Shown here in pieces: positions 1 through 8,679 of a stretch of 64,000 bases of DNA. The notes beneath the pieces were generated by a model. It was not told the origin of the DNA, did no database searches, and worked only from the letters and a program-made list of their open reading frames with translations. Source of the stretch: Halocynthiibacter namhaensis. GTDB lineage: Bacteria > Pseudomonadota > Alphaproteobacteria > Rhodobacterales > Rhodobacteraceae. Location: contig NZ_JWIF01000056.1 of the NCBI RefSeq assembly GCF_000812685.1, positions 124,001 to 188,000 on the forward strand, read 5' to 3'. Every line of letters begins with the position of its first letter. Within the stretch, counting starts at the first letter, position 1. Position numbers and translations under genes: made by a program.

Positions 1-324
1 TTACGCCCCATCGCTTTGCTGCGCGCGCAGCATCGCCTTGATGACCGTGTGATCGGCTATACTTCGCATCTGGGTGAGGCCCAGCGCATGATCGTTGCCG
101 GCCTTGGGTTTGGGCCGCTTCCTGTGCATGTGGCGCAACGATTGGTTGATGCTGGTAGGCTGTGGCGTTTGCCGCCGTTTGCGGATGAACTGGCGATTGA
201 CGTTCATTTGGTGCTGCATAAATCTGCGCGATTGTCCCGCGCAGAGATGGCGTTCGTCGAGATGATGTCCGCGCGGATCAACGCGACGCCTTTGTCTCAG
301 CGTACCTATCCCATCCCGACCTAA
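1..324 (+). CDS. LysR-family transcriptional regulator, C-terminal part
   Basis: An open frame runs from the first base of the window to a TAA at 322-324, so only the last 107 residues of the protein are visible. The stretch around IVAGLGFGPLPVHVAQRLV, followed by GRLWRLPPF, has the pattern of the second half of a LysR effector-binding domain, a hydrophobic helix followed by a G-x-L-x-x-L strand. The N-terminal helix-turn-helix lies outside the window. The gene converges on the enolase-superfamily gene, with 18 bases between their stop codons. LysR proteins often control neighbouring catabolic genes, so it may regulate the following island, but that is inference. Family assignment is probable rather than certain because the DNA-binding domain is not visible. 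Confidence 0.7.
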   Translation, partial: LRPIALLRAQHRLDDRVIGYTSHLGEAQRMIVAGLGFGPLPVHVAQRLVDAGRLWRLPPFADELAIDVHLVLHKSARLSRAEMAFVEMMSARINATPLSQRTYPIPT

Positions 325-342
325 CAGGATCGGGATGTTGGC

Positions 343-1467
343 CTATAATGTCCAAGCATCAATAGGGGCGCCCATCAGGTCGCGATGCACTGTGATCCCA
401 AGGCCAGGTGCATTTGGGGCAAGCACGCCGCCGTTTATCACTGGGGCGTCGAAATTCGCTGTCTCTAAGGTGACCATGTCGCGGCAGTCTAGAATGCATC
501 GCAAAAGCCGTGGGGGCACGGTTGCCCCTAAATGGGCGATTGCTGCGAATGCGATGGTTGAGCCGACGGTGTCTTGCACCGACATGCTTAGCCCAGCAGA
601 TCGACATATATCACGATGTCGACGCCCGTGGGTTAGGCCGCCCGCCTTAGAGATCTTCAACCCAATGCCATCGGCAATATCCTGGGCCAGGATCTGAGCG
701 ATATCCGCATCTTGTTGGGCCAATTCATCGATCACAATTGGTACGTTGCATCGCTGTCGCAAGGAAAGCGTTTCACGCCAGGTGGCGCAGGGGGATTCCA
801 ACACGAAATCCAACCCAGATGGGAGCATATTCAACATGCGCAACGCGGTTTCAGGGATGAGACCCCCGTTGGCATCCACGATAAAGTATTCGCCGGGCTG
901 CCGATCCGCGAGGGCGGAACGGATGCGTTCGGCATCCAATGCGGGGCCGCCTTCACTGTCTAGCGCACCGACCTTGATGGAATGGCCAAGATATCCGCGG
1001 GCGCGATGGTCTGCCACGCGGGCACGCATGTCTTGCGGGGTGCCTGCATAGATAGATGAGATGATCGGCATGGGGATCTGTGTCGAGCCACCCAATAGGG
1101 CGCAAACGGGCATGTTTACGGATTTGCCGAACACATCCCAACAGGCCAGGTCAATTGCAGATTTCGCATGATTGTGCCCCATGAGGGCATCATCCATGGT
1201 GTCATTGATCCGATCCAACTGACGTGGGTCTTGTCCAAGCAAATGGGGCGCGATTTCTGCAATGCCGGCACGGGCACCTGCGGCGTGAGCCGCAATATAG
1301 GTGGATCCAAAAGGTGTCGATTCCCCCCAACCTTCCAGGCCATTGTCGGTGACAATCCGAACGATTGAGGCATCAAAGCTGGAATATGTGCGCCCGCCAG
1401 ACAGGTGATAAACACCGCCGCTATAGGGAAGATCAACTTGGTAAAGTTCTATCCGGGCAATCTTCAT
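343..1467 (-). CDS. Enolase-superfamily (mandelate racemase/muconate lactonizing) enzyme
   Basis: A 374-residue protein of normal length for the enolase superfamily, with an N-terminal capping domain (about 1-125) and a barrel. Metal ligands are visible as D198 (IVDAN), E224 (LESPC) and D247 (VIDEL). The catalytic lysine of the second half is K271 in LKISKAGG. On the second barrel strand, the usual K-x-K reads S163-I-K165, so only one lysine remains. Members abstract a proton next to a carboxylate and then epimerise, cycloisomerise or dehydrate. Relatives acting on hydroxyprolines and betaines are known, but the substrate cannot be read here. The gene follows the reductase at 1464-2561 with a 4-base overlap (ATGA), so the two are translationally coupled. 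A role in the divergent Mo-hydroxylase pathway is inferred from position. Confidence 0.85.
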   Translation of the reverse strand: MKIARIELYQVDLPYSGGVYHLSGGRTYSSFDASIVRIVTDNGLEGWGESTPFGSTYIAAHAAGARAGIAEIAPHLLGQDPRQLDRINDTMDDALMGHNHAKSAIDLACWDVFGKSVNMPVCALLGGSTQIPMPIISSIYAGTPQDMRARVADHRARGYLGHSIKVGALDSEGGPALDAERIRSALADRQPGEYFIVDANGGLIPETALRMLNMLPSGLDFVLESPCATWRETLSLRQRCNVPIVIDELAQQDADIAQILAQDIADGIGLKISKAGGLTHGRRHRDICRSAGLSMSVQDTVGSTIAFAAIAHLGATVPPRLLRCILDCRDMVTLETANFDAPVINGGVLAPNAPGLGITVHRDLMGAPIDAWTL

Positions 1468-2561
1468 GACACCGCCTGAGGCGGGATAAGAACCAGTTTG
1501 CCTGTGTGTTTTTTCGCCAGGAAAGCTTCTTGTGCTTTCTGGATTTCAGACAGGGGATAGGTCTGTGCCACCAGCGGGCGGATTTCCCCAGCCTCGATGT
1601 AGGAGATCAAGTTTTCGAACACGATATCTTCTTGAAAGGTACAGCCAAACAGCGTGAGGTCTTTCAAGTAAAGCGTCCGAACATCGATTTGTGCAATGGG
1701 GCCAGCGATGGCACCCGCCGTTGCGTAACGTCCACCACGGCGCAGTAGGTCCAAAAACACGGGCCATTGATCACCTGCGACCAAATCAATCACGACGTCG
1801 ATGCTGCCTGCACCAAGTTCGGCGATCAGATCTGCGTTGCGATCCACCGTTTCATCGGCGCCAATCGCCAAGACCTCTTCGCGTTTGGCATGGGACGTCA
1901 GCGCAATGACATGTGCGCCGCGACGTTTCGCAAGCTGCACAGCCGCTGAGCCCACGCCACCGGATGCCCCCGTGATCAACACGCGTTCTGCCTGGACCCC
2001 CGCCCGGTGCAGCATGTTTTCCGCAGTTGAATACGCGCAGGGAATTGACGCGAGTTCGGCATCGGCCCAATCGCAGTCAACCGCGTGTGTTTCAGCCGCG
2101 GGTGCCACAACAAATTGTGCAAACCCGCCATCCATTTCTGAACCAATCGTCCAGCATTCATAAGGCCGATAATCGACGTAGGTGCGCAACATATTGCGCA
2201 CCAAGACACGCTGACCAATGCGCGCGGGATCGCCATCTTCGCCCACGGCTACAATGTGACCGCATACATCGGCCCCTTGAATGCGGGGGAAGGTTAGGGC
2301 CTCGCCGGACCAGCTGGCGTCATCGTCATCAAGTGCTTCAAAGCCGCTTGCGCCGCCTGTTTCCGTGTCGGTGGTGACCGTCTTTGAGTACCATCCGATG
2401 CGTGTGTTTATGTCTGTGTTGTTGATCCCCGCCGCCGCAACTTGAATAAGAACTTCATTTGCCTTTGGGGTGGGCGTCGCAATGTCGGTGCGATATACAA
2501 GCTGATCCAAACCGCCATGGCCAACAAGATGAACCCCGGTCATTGCTTTTGGTATATTCAT
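1464..2561 (-). CDS. Medium-chain dehydrogenase/reductase, quinone-oxidoreductase-like
   Basis: A 365-residue medium-chain dehydrogenase/reductase. It has an N-terminal GroES-like domain (GINNTDINTR, then GADVCGHIVAVG) and a Rossmann domain with the nucleotide-binding loop ITGASGGVGSAAVQLAKRRG near residues 195-215. The usual catalytic-zinc ligands are not obvious, and the NNTD motif fits the zinc-free quinone oxidoreductase branch. It probably uses NADPH to reduce an activated double bond or carbonyl. It is the first gene of a two-gene minus-strand unit with the enolase-superfamily enzyme. It diverges from the Mo-hydroxylase operon across a gap of about 215 bases that must contain both promoters. 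The substrate is unknown. Confidence 0.85.
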   Translation of the reverse strand: MNIPKAMTGVHLVGHGGLDQLVYRTDIATPTPKANEVLIQVAAAGINNTDINTRIGWYSKTVTTDTETGGASGFEALDDDDASWSGEALTFPRIQGADVCGHIVAVGEDGDPARIGQRVLVRNMLRTYVDYRPYECWTIGSEMDGGFAQFVVAPAAETHAVDCDWADAELASIPCAYSTAENMLHRAGVQAERVLITGASGGVGSAAVQLAKRRGAHVIALTSHAKREEVLAIGADETVDRNADLIAELGAGSIDVVIDLVAGDQWPVFLDLLRRGGRYATAGAIAGPIAQIDVRTLYLKDLTLFGCTFQEDIVFENLISYIEAGEIRPLVAQTYPLSEIQKAQEAFLAKKHTGKLVLIPPQAVS

Positions 2562-2701
2562 TTTGCGTCCCCTGTCGATACAGTTACTTTGGTTTCAGAA
2601 TAGGTGGATTTGTTTTGCAATCCAGATCCGCTGCGACTTTTTTTTGTCGTATCCCGGCTTCAACCGCGCAGATTGGTGAGGGTGTAACCTGATATTGTCC
2701 A

Positions 2702-2731
2702 TTGACTTGTTTTGGAAAGCGCGACTATCAT
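2702..2731 (+). promoter_or_regulatory. Candidate sigma-70 promoter for the Mo-hydroxylase operon
   Basis: TTGACT at 2702-2707 and TATCAT at 2726-2731 are separated by 18 bases and lie about 45 bases upstream of the GTG start at 2778. An imperfect palindrome, ATTTGCATACGAAT (2729-2742), overlaps the end of the -10 box and resembles operators of FadR-type GntR repressors. No GntR gene is visible in the window. The call is by eye only. Confidence 0.35.
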
Positions 2732-2777
2732 TTGCATACGAATGAAATTAGCCTCTCGCCGGAAAAAGGGCTGTGTT

Positions 2778-3611
2778 GTGACCTACTTTGCGCCGACCAC
2801 TTTGGATGACGCCCTCAAGCTGTTGCGCGATCAGCCGCTTGATGTGGTTGCGGGGTGCACGGACTATTTTCCAACGCGCACACAAGCACCTTTTACACGC
2901 GGAATTCTTGATGTGTCCAAGATTGCGGGGCTTCAAGGGATTTCTGCTTTGGACGACGGAATTCGCATTGGTGCGGCAACCCGTTGGTCAGATATCGCAC
3001 GCACGACGCTGCCGGGATCTTGGGCTGGTTTGCAGGCCGCCGCGCGTCAGGTGGGCAGTTTGCAAATTCAAAATGCGGGCACAGTAGGTGGCAATATTTG
3101 CAATGCCTCACCTGCAGCAGATGGCATGCCGCCACTTTTGACATTAAACGCGACTGTCGAAATACAGGGGCCGAATGGTGTGCGGCACTTGCCGCTGGCC
3201 GAATTTGTGACCGGTGTGCGTCAGACGGATTTGCAGCCTGGTGAACTGGTCGTGGCCTTACATATCCCGAACCTTCCGACGCACAGTCATGGCGCGTTTG
3301 AGAAGCTTGGCAGTCGGCGATATCTCGTGATTTCGGTCACGATGGTTGCGGTTGTTATAGCCTGTGATGCGGCCGGACGGATTGAGTTCGCGCGGGTCGC
3401 GGTTGGGGCGTGTTCGCCCGTGGCGCAGCGATTGCACGACCTTGAGGTCAATCTCATTGGTCAAACCGCGCAAGAGGCATGTATCACGCCTGATGATCTG
3501 CAGGGTCTGTCGCCGATCTCGGATTTGCGCGCCAGTGCAGAGTTTCGCTTGGATGCAGTCGCCGAACAAATCCGTCGTGCCCTGTTGAAAGCGAGCCTGA
3601 CCAATGGATAA
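2778..3611 (+). CDS. Molybdenum hydroxylase FAD-binding subunit (CoxM/XdhB-like)
   Basis: The FAD-binding medium subunit of a xanthine-dehydrogenase-family enzyme, 277 residues from the chosen GTG at 2778. That start is preferred over upstream alternatives because GGAAAAAGGG lies 7 bases before it and the protein then begins MTYFAPTTLDDALKLL, the normal family N-terminus. FAD-binding motifs are VAGCTDYFP near residue 30 and GTVGGNICNASPAADG near residue 100. It passes electrons from the Fe-S clusters of the partner to an acceptor. It overlaps the next gene by 8 bases, indicating a co-translated complex with the fused protein at 3604-6342. Confidence 0.92.
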   Translation: MTYFAPTTLDDALKLLRDQPLDVVAGCTDYFPTRTQAPFTRGILDVSKIAGLQGISALDDGIRIGAATRWSDIARTTLPGSWAGLQAAARQVGSLQIQNAGTVGGNICNASPAADGMPPLLTLNATVEIQGPNGVRHLPLAEFVTGVRQTDLQPGELVVALHIPNLPTHSHGAFEKLGSRRYLVISVTMVAVVIACDAAGRIEFARVAVGACSPVAQRLHDLEVNLIGQTAQEACITPDDLQGLSPISDLRASAEFRLDAVAEQIRRALLKASLTNG

Positions 3612-6342
3612 ACACCTGCACCATATTTCGCTAAATGGCCGCGAAGTCACGGTTGATCCAGCTGTTGGTGACCGATTGTCCCATACATTGCGCGAAGATT
3701 TGCATCAGTTGGATGTGAAGATTGGCTGTGACGCGGGGGATTGCGGGGCTTGCACCGTTCTTGTGGACGGTGATCCGATCTGTGCCTGTTTGATGCCAAC
3801 GCATCAAGCGATTGGCAAACAGGTCGAAACATTGGCTGGCATGTCAGAAATAGACCCTATTGCAGGGAAATTGATGGATAGTTTCCAGCATCACGGGGCC
3901 GCGCAATGTGGGGTTTGCACGCCAGGAATGCTGACCACGGCGGTCGCCTTGTTGCGCGAAAACCCAACCCCCAGCTCTGCGCAGGTCGAAGATGCATTGG
4001 GTGGTGTGCTTTGCCGTTGTACGGGATATCGCAAGATCATTGATGCTGTCGTAGATACAGGTGCAGCGCCCTGCGACCTGGAAGGAAACGGGCATGTTGG
4101 CGATGCCATACAGCGCTTGGATGGTGCGGATAAAGTCACGGGAACCGAGCTGTTTGGTGATGATGTGGCCCCGCGTGATGCGCTTGTGATTGCCGTAATT
4201 CGGTCGCCATTTCCACGTGCAAAATTTGCCTTTGGTGGTCTGGATGAATGGGTGAAGGCGACGGATGGTATTTCCGCAGTTCTGACCCATGCAGATGTGC
4301 CGGGGCAGAATGTTTTCGGGGTTATCCCGGATTTCGCAGATCAACCCGTCTTTGCCGAGACGGAAACGCGATTCCGTGGTGAAGCTGTGGCTGCGGTGAT
4401 TGGAACGCATCAGGTAATGCAGAACTTCGCGGCTGAGACCTTCCCTGTGACTTGGACGCAATTGCATGCCGTTGAAACGGTGACTGAAGCTTTGGATGTC
4501 ACGGCGCCGCAATTGCATTTGGGGCGCGACGGCAATGTCATGTGTGGTGGTTACGTGACCACGGGCGATCCGCAGACAGCGTTAAAAGACGCAGATGTTA
4601 TCGTGCAGGGCCGCTTTCAGACAGGGTTCGTGGAACACGCCTATATTGAACCAGAAGCGGGCTTTGCGCAGATGGTTGATGGACGCATAGAGGTTCACGC
4701 CTGCACCCAGGCACCGGTCATGGATCTGGACGCGCTTGAGATCATCTTGGGGTGGGATCGCAAGGATATTCGTATTCTGCCCACCGCTGTTGGGGGCGGG
4801 TTTGGGGCCAAGCTGGACCTTTCGGTTCAGCCTTACCTTGCTTTGGCTGCGATCAAGACTGGCAAGCCTGTAAGGATCGCTTATTCGCGCATGGAATCCA
4901 TGCAATCCAGCACGAAACGCCACCCCTCGGACATCACGCTTAAGATTGGTGCGACGGCCAAGGGGCGGATCAAAGGGTTTGATTTCTTGGGGCATTTCAA
5001 CACGGGCGCTTATGCGAGCTGGGGGCCGACGGTGGCCAATCGTGTGCCTGTGCATGCCTCGGGGCCATATCAGATTGATGATTATCGCGCAGAATCTGTT
5101 GGGGTGCACACCCATAACCCGCCTGCTGGTGCTTTTCGTGGGTTTGGCGTGCCACAATCCGCGATCGCGCAAGAAAGCCTGTTTGACGAGTTGGCGGATA
5201 AGCTGGGAATGGATCGACTTGAATTTCGCATGCTCAACGCGCTTGATAACCATGTGCCAACGGTCTGTGGTCAGCGGTTTGAACAAGGCGTGGGCATTAA
5301 GTCGTGCTTTGCCGCGTTGCGCAAACCTTGGGATGAACATCGTGCGAAATGCGATCAGTTCAACCGTGACAATGACGTGTTGAAACGCGGTGTGGGGATC
5401 GCGGGCGGCTGGTATGGTTGTGGCAATACGTCTTTGCCCAACCCTTCAACGATTAAGGCCGGGATTAAAGCTGATGGATCAGTCGTTCTGCATCAGGGTG
5501 CGATGGATATCGGACAAGGCGCGAACACGGTGATCACGCAGATATTTGCAACTGCGCTTGGCGTTCCTGTGCATCAAATTACTTTGGTCGGTGCCGATAC
5601 GGATCAAACGCCTGACGCGGGCAAGACATCTGCCTCGCGGCAGACCTATGTGTCAGGCAATGCGGCGCGCTTGTCGGGCGAGGCCATGCGGGCGCAGTTG
5701 CTGCAGCGTGCAAATGCTGCGAAGGGTTCGAAAATTGAGATCACCCAAGGCGTCATTCAGTTCTCTGGTGAACATGGGGAAACTGTGATCGATGTGTCGG
5801 GTTTACCGGTGGATCACCAAGGCTATGTGTTCGTGTCCGAAGAGACCTATGATCCACCCACAAAGCCATTGGATGAAAATGGGCAGGGCGCGCCATATGC
5901 CCAGTTTGGATACGCGGCACATTTGGTGACCGTTGAGGTGGATACACGCCTTGGCACGGTTAAGCCTTTGCTTTTTGTGGCTGCCCATGATGTGGGGAAA
6001 GCCATCAACCCGACCTTGGTGGAAGGTCAGGTTCAGGGCGGGATTGCGCAGGGGCTTGGGATGACCTTGATGGAAGAATATATTCCTGGCCGCACGGAAA
6101 ACCTGCATGATTATTTGATCCCAACCATGGGGGATGTTCCCCCGATTGAAACGATCATCATTGAGGAACCCGACGCCCATGGGCCTTATGGTGCCAAAGG
6201 GTTGGGCGAACATGTTTTGATACCAACTGCGCCCGCAATTTTAAACGCGATCAAAGATGCCACGGGTGTACGCCTGTATCAGGTGCCTGCGACCCCGGCC
6301 CGTGTGCGCGCCGCGATTAAGGAATATGCCAATGGCAAATGA
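3604..6342 (+). CDS. Molybdenum hydroxylase, fused 2Fe-2S and molybdopterin subunits
   Basis: A 912-residue fusion of the small (CoxS-like) and large (CoxL-like) subunits of a xanthine-dehydrogenase-family enzyme. Residues 1-155 hold the plant-type 2Fe-2S site (C42, C47, C50, C62) and the second site (C102, C105, C137, C139). The molybdopterin part starts near residue 166. It shows GGGFGAKLD, GAFRGFGVPQS and MDIGQGANT, and the active-site glutamate is E869 in GAKGLGEH. These enzymes hydroxylate a carbon next to a ring nitrogen or an aldehyde, using water. The linker fusion and the neighbouring 6-hydroxynicotinate-reductase-like gene suggest an N-heteroaromatic substrate, but this is inference. 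No maturation gene (XdhC or CoxD type) is visible. The next start lies inside its 3' end. Confidence 0.93.
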   Translation: MDKHLHHISLNGREVTVDPAVGDRLSHTLREDLHQLDVKIGCDAGDCGACTVLVDGDPICACLMPTHQAIGKQVETLAGMSEIDPIAGKLMDSFQHHGAAQCGVCTPGMLTTAVALLRENPTPSSAQVEDALGGVLCRCTGYRKIIDAVVDTGAAPCDLEGNGHVGDAIQRLDGADKVTGTELFGDDVAPRDALVIAVIRSPFPRAKFAFGGLDEWVKATDGISAVLTHADVPGQNVFGVIPDFADQPVFAETETRFRGEAVAAVIGTHQVMQNFAAETFPVTWTQLHAVETVTEALDVTAPQLHLGRDGNVMCGGYVTTGDPQTALKDADVIVQGRFQTGFVEHAYIEPEAGFAQMVDGRIEVHACTQAPVMDLDALEIILGWDRKDIRILPTAVGGGFGAKLDLSVQPYLALAAIKTGKPVRIAYSRMESMQSSTKRHPSDITLKIGATAKGRIKGFDFLGHFNTGAYASWGPTVANRVPVHASGPYQIDDYRAESVGVHTHNPPAGAFRGFGVPQSAIAQESLFDELADKLGMDRLEFRMLNALDNHVPTVCGQRFEQGVGIKSCFAALRKPWDEHRAKCDQFNRDNDVLKRGVGIAGGWYGCGNTSLPNPSTIKAGIKADGSVVLHQGAMDIGQGANTVITQIFATALGVPVHQITLVGADTDQTPDAGKTSASRQTYVSGNAARLSGEAMRAQLLQRANAAKGSKIEITQGVIQFSGEHGETVIDVSGLPVDHQGYVFVSEETYDPPTKPLDENGQGAPYAQFGYAAHLVTVEVDTRLGTVKPLLFVAAHDVGKAINPTLVEGQVQGGIAQGLGMTLMEEYIPGRTENLHDYLIPTMGDVPPIETIIIEEPDAHGPYGAKGLGEHVLIPTAPAILNAIKDATGVRLYQVPATPARVRAAIKEYANGK

Positions 6343-7822
6343 ACGCGTAATGCCCGAGAAGATCCGTTGCGATGCTTGCCCTGTTATGTGCTTCATCGCG
6401 GATGGCAAAATCGGTGCCTGTGATCGTTATGCGAACCATGGCGGTGATCTTGTACGTCTAGATGCGCTGACGATCATCGAAAACACGGATCACAAGTTGG
6501 TGCCTTTTATGAAGGACAGCCCGGTTGAGGATTGGGATGGCAACATCATTCAAGGAAACCGCCCCTTTGTAACGGCTGTTGGCGCAGGAACGACTTACCC
6601 TGATTACAAGCCCGCGCCTTTTATCGTCTCACAGGATGTCGAAGGTGTTGATATGGTGACCGTCGTCACCGAGGGAATCTTTTCATATTGTGGGGTGAAG
6701 GTTAAAATCGACACCGATCGTCATATTGGCCACGAATGTGACATTGTGCGTGTGAATGGCGAACCCATTGGGCATGTGATGACGTCGGAATACGGGTCGA
6801 AGATGTTGTCCTTGGGGGGTGTTGAACATCTGACGGGTGGCAGCAAAAAAGAAGGCCGCGTGACCTGTGATGCATTGTTGAAGCTGTGCAATCGGGAAGC
6901 GGTTGATATGGTGATCGGCACGGAAGATCACGCTGTTACACTTCGGGTCGAAGCCGGCAAACCACCGATTATCAATGGCGATGAAGAAAAACTGATGCGC
7001 GTTGGTTGTGGGTCCGCAACCATCGGCATGTTTGCGAAACAATGGCTGACACATGTGGATGATGTGGTGGTTGTGGATGATCATATCACAGGTGTTTTGT
7101 CAGAACATCAAGCTGGGAAAATGCTTGATGTGCCGCCAACGGGTATCAAGATTAATGGGCGGCGTTCAACGCCTGGACGCTATTTTCAGGTGGCGGAACC
7201 GGGAACAGGTTGGGGTGGGACCGGCATTGAAGATCCGCTGCTTATACTGGGGCCCTTTAACCCGAAAGTGGCTTGGGAAGGCCTGCGCCTGTTGATGGTG
7301 TCCACAACCGGCGAACAATATGCCTATTTCGAGTTGGACAGTGATCTTGTGCCGCAACCGGCAGAGATTCCACATGCCTTGCGTCAATCTGCGGATTTGA
7401 TTGCTGAAAACTGTGAACCATCGATCTGTTCCGTGCTGTTCATGGGGGGGGCCGGGGGCAGTTTGCGCGCTGGGGTAACGGAAAACCCCGTGCGCCTGAC
7501 GCAATCCGTAAAGAATGCCCTAACCTTTGTGTCTTGTGGCGGGGCGGAAGCCTATGTCTGGCCTGGCGGGGGGATCACCGTGATGGTTGATGTGTTGGAC
7601 ATGCCGACCGGGTCGTTTGGCTATGTGCCGACGCCCGCACTTGTCGCCCCAATTGAGTTCACGATGCGCACGGCCGATTACGGCACACTTGGGGGGCATA
7701 TGTCTGAGATCAAAGCCGTCAGTGCTGTCGTTTCTGAAGACACGCGTAAAGTGTCCAGCATGGAAAATCAGGCTGATCCAATGGCGCGCAGCAATTATAG
7801 CTGGTCACGGGAGATAACCTGA
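6332..7822 (+). CDS. 6-hydroxynicotinate reductase-like iron-sulfur protein
   Basis: A 496-residue protein resembling the family annotated as 6-hydroxynicotinate reductase. The N-terminus carries C13-x2-C16-x3-C20-x9-C30 followed by DRY, a probable Fe-S site. Further cysteines are scattered through the protein, and glycine-rich stretches (FMGGAGGSLRAG, VWPGGG) lie in the C-terminal half. In Eubacterium barkeri the characterised enzyme reduces 6-hydroxynicotinate to a tetrahydro-6-oxonicotinate and carries a covalent flavin. The start at 6332 is chosen because AAGGA lies 8 bases upstream; it overlaps the Mo subunit by 11 bases. An ATG at 6350 is an alternative. The order hydroxylase then reductase implies ring oxidation followed by ring reduction. 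The true substrate is unknown. Confidence 0.75.
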   Translation: MANERVMPEKIRCDACPVMCFIADGKIGACDRYANHGGDLVRLDALTIIENTDHKLVPFMKDSPVEDWDGNIIQGNRPFVTAVGAGTTYPDYKPAPFIVSQDVEGVDMVTVVTEGIFSYCGVKVKIDTDRHIGHECDIVRVNGEPIGHVMTSEYGSKMLSLGGVEHLTGGSKKEGRVTCDALLKLCNREAVDMVIGTEDHAVTLRVEAGKPPIINGDEEKLMRVGCGSATIGMFAKQWLTHVDDVVVVDDHITGVLSEHQAGKMLDVPPTGIKINGRRSTPGRYFQVAEPGTGWGGTGIEDPLLILGPFNPKVAWEGLRLLMVSTTGEQYAYFELDSDLVPQPAEIPHALRQSADLIAENCEPSICSVLFMGGAGGSLRAGVTENPVRLTQSVKNALTFVSCGGAEAYVWPGGGITVMVDVLDMPTGSFGYVPTPALVAPIEFTMRTADYGTLGGHMSEIKAVSAVVSEDTRKVSSMENQADPMARSNYSWSREIT

Positions 7823-8679
7823 TGGGCCCTGTCGCCGCCTTATTGCCCTGTGGAACGCGGTTGCATTTGCAACATGGACCGATTGATTTGGTGATCGGTG
7901 CTGATGGGGATCGTGCGACGGCGTTTGGCGCTGCAACGCAAAGGTTTGAAACGATACTACAAGAGCTTAGCGCAGAGCTTACGTTGCTAAGACGCCCTTT
8001 GACGCAGCAATCTGTCCGACCCAATGGGGGTGTTGCATCGCGGATGGATGATGCGACGCGCCCGTATTGCCCGTTGTTCATTACCCGAATGGCTGCGGTT
8101 GCGGGGGCGGTTGCGGATACGATCTTGGGGGCGATGCGCGCGGCGACCCCCCTGCGGCGGGCATATGTGAACAATGGCGGTGATATCGCGCTGTATCTGT
8201 CTGAAGGGCAGCGATTTACCAGCGAAATGGCGGATTACACAGGTGCGCCTTTGGGGCGTATCGAGATTTCCCACGCAGATCACATCGGTGGCATGGCGAC
8301 ATCAGGACGGCATGGGAGCAGCCTGTCGTTTGGTGTTGCGGACAGTGTGACCGTGCTTGCCACAACAGCCGCTGACGCTGATGCTGCCGCAACAATGATT
8401 GCGAATGCGATCGACCTGCCCAACCATCCCGCCATATCACGTGCGCCCGCATGTGACCTGTCACCCGACAGCGATCTTGGGACAGCTAAGGTTGTGACGG
8501 GATGCGGGGTTTTGTCCGTTTCGGATATTGAGACGGCATTGAACGGCGGCGCATTGCGCGCCAATCAACTGCTTCGCACAGAACAGATCATTGGGGCGGG
8601 TTTGTTTCTGCAGGGACAGACACGCCTGATCGGAACCACTGATTTTACCTTTCAAAACAGGATTGAACGCCATGCCTGA
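7822..8679 (+). CDS. UPF0280 family protein (ApbE-like fold)
   Basis: A 285-residue protein whose start overlaps the previous stop (TGATG), so it is translationally coupled to the reductase-like gene. It is recognised as UPF0280, a family related in fold to the FMN transferase ApbE. Visible features are MGPVAALLPCGTRLHLQHGPIDLVI at the N-terminus (abbreviated: GPVAALLPCG), NNGGDIALYL near residue 117 and GGMATSGRHGSSLSFG near residue 155. The glycine-rich pieces match the positions where ApbE proteins bind flavin nucleotide and metal. No function is established for the family. Because the neighbouring reductase has a relative with covalently attached flavin, a role in flavinylating it is a reasonable hypothesis. 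Confidence 0.8.
   Translation: MGPVAALLPCGTRLHLQHGPIDLVIGADGDRATAFGAATQRFETILQELSAELTLLRRPLTQQSVRPNGGVASRMDDATRPYCPLFITRMAAVAGAVADTILGAMRAATPLRRAYVNNGGDIALYLSEGQRFTSEMADYTGAPLGRIEISHADHIGGMATSGRHGSSLSFGVADSVTVLATTAADADAAATMIANAIDLPNHPAISRAPACDLSPDSDLGTAKVVTGCGVLSVSDIETALNGGALRANQLLRTEQIIGAGLFLQGQTRLIGTTDFTFQNRIERHA

Noticed and set aside
3844-5340. Long minus-strand frames opposite the Mo-hydroxylase gene
   Set aside because: They lie entirely antisense to a gene with complete motifs, have no family resemblance and no ribosome-binding site; they reflect codon bias of the real gene.
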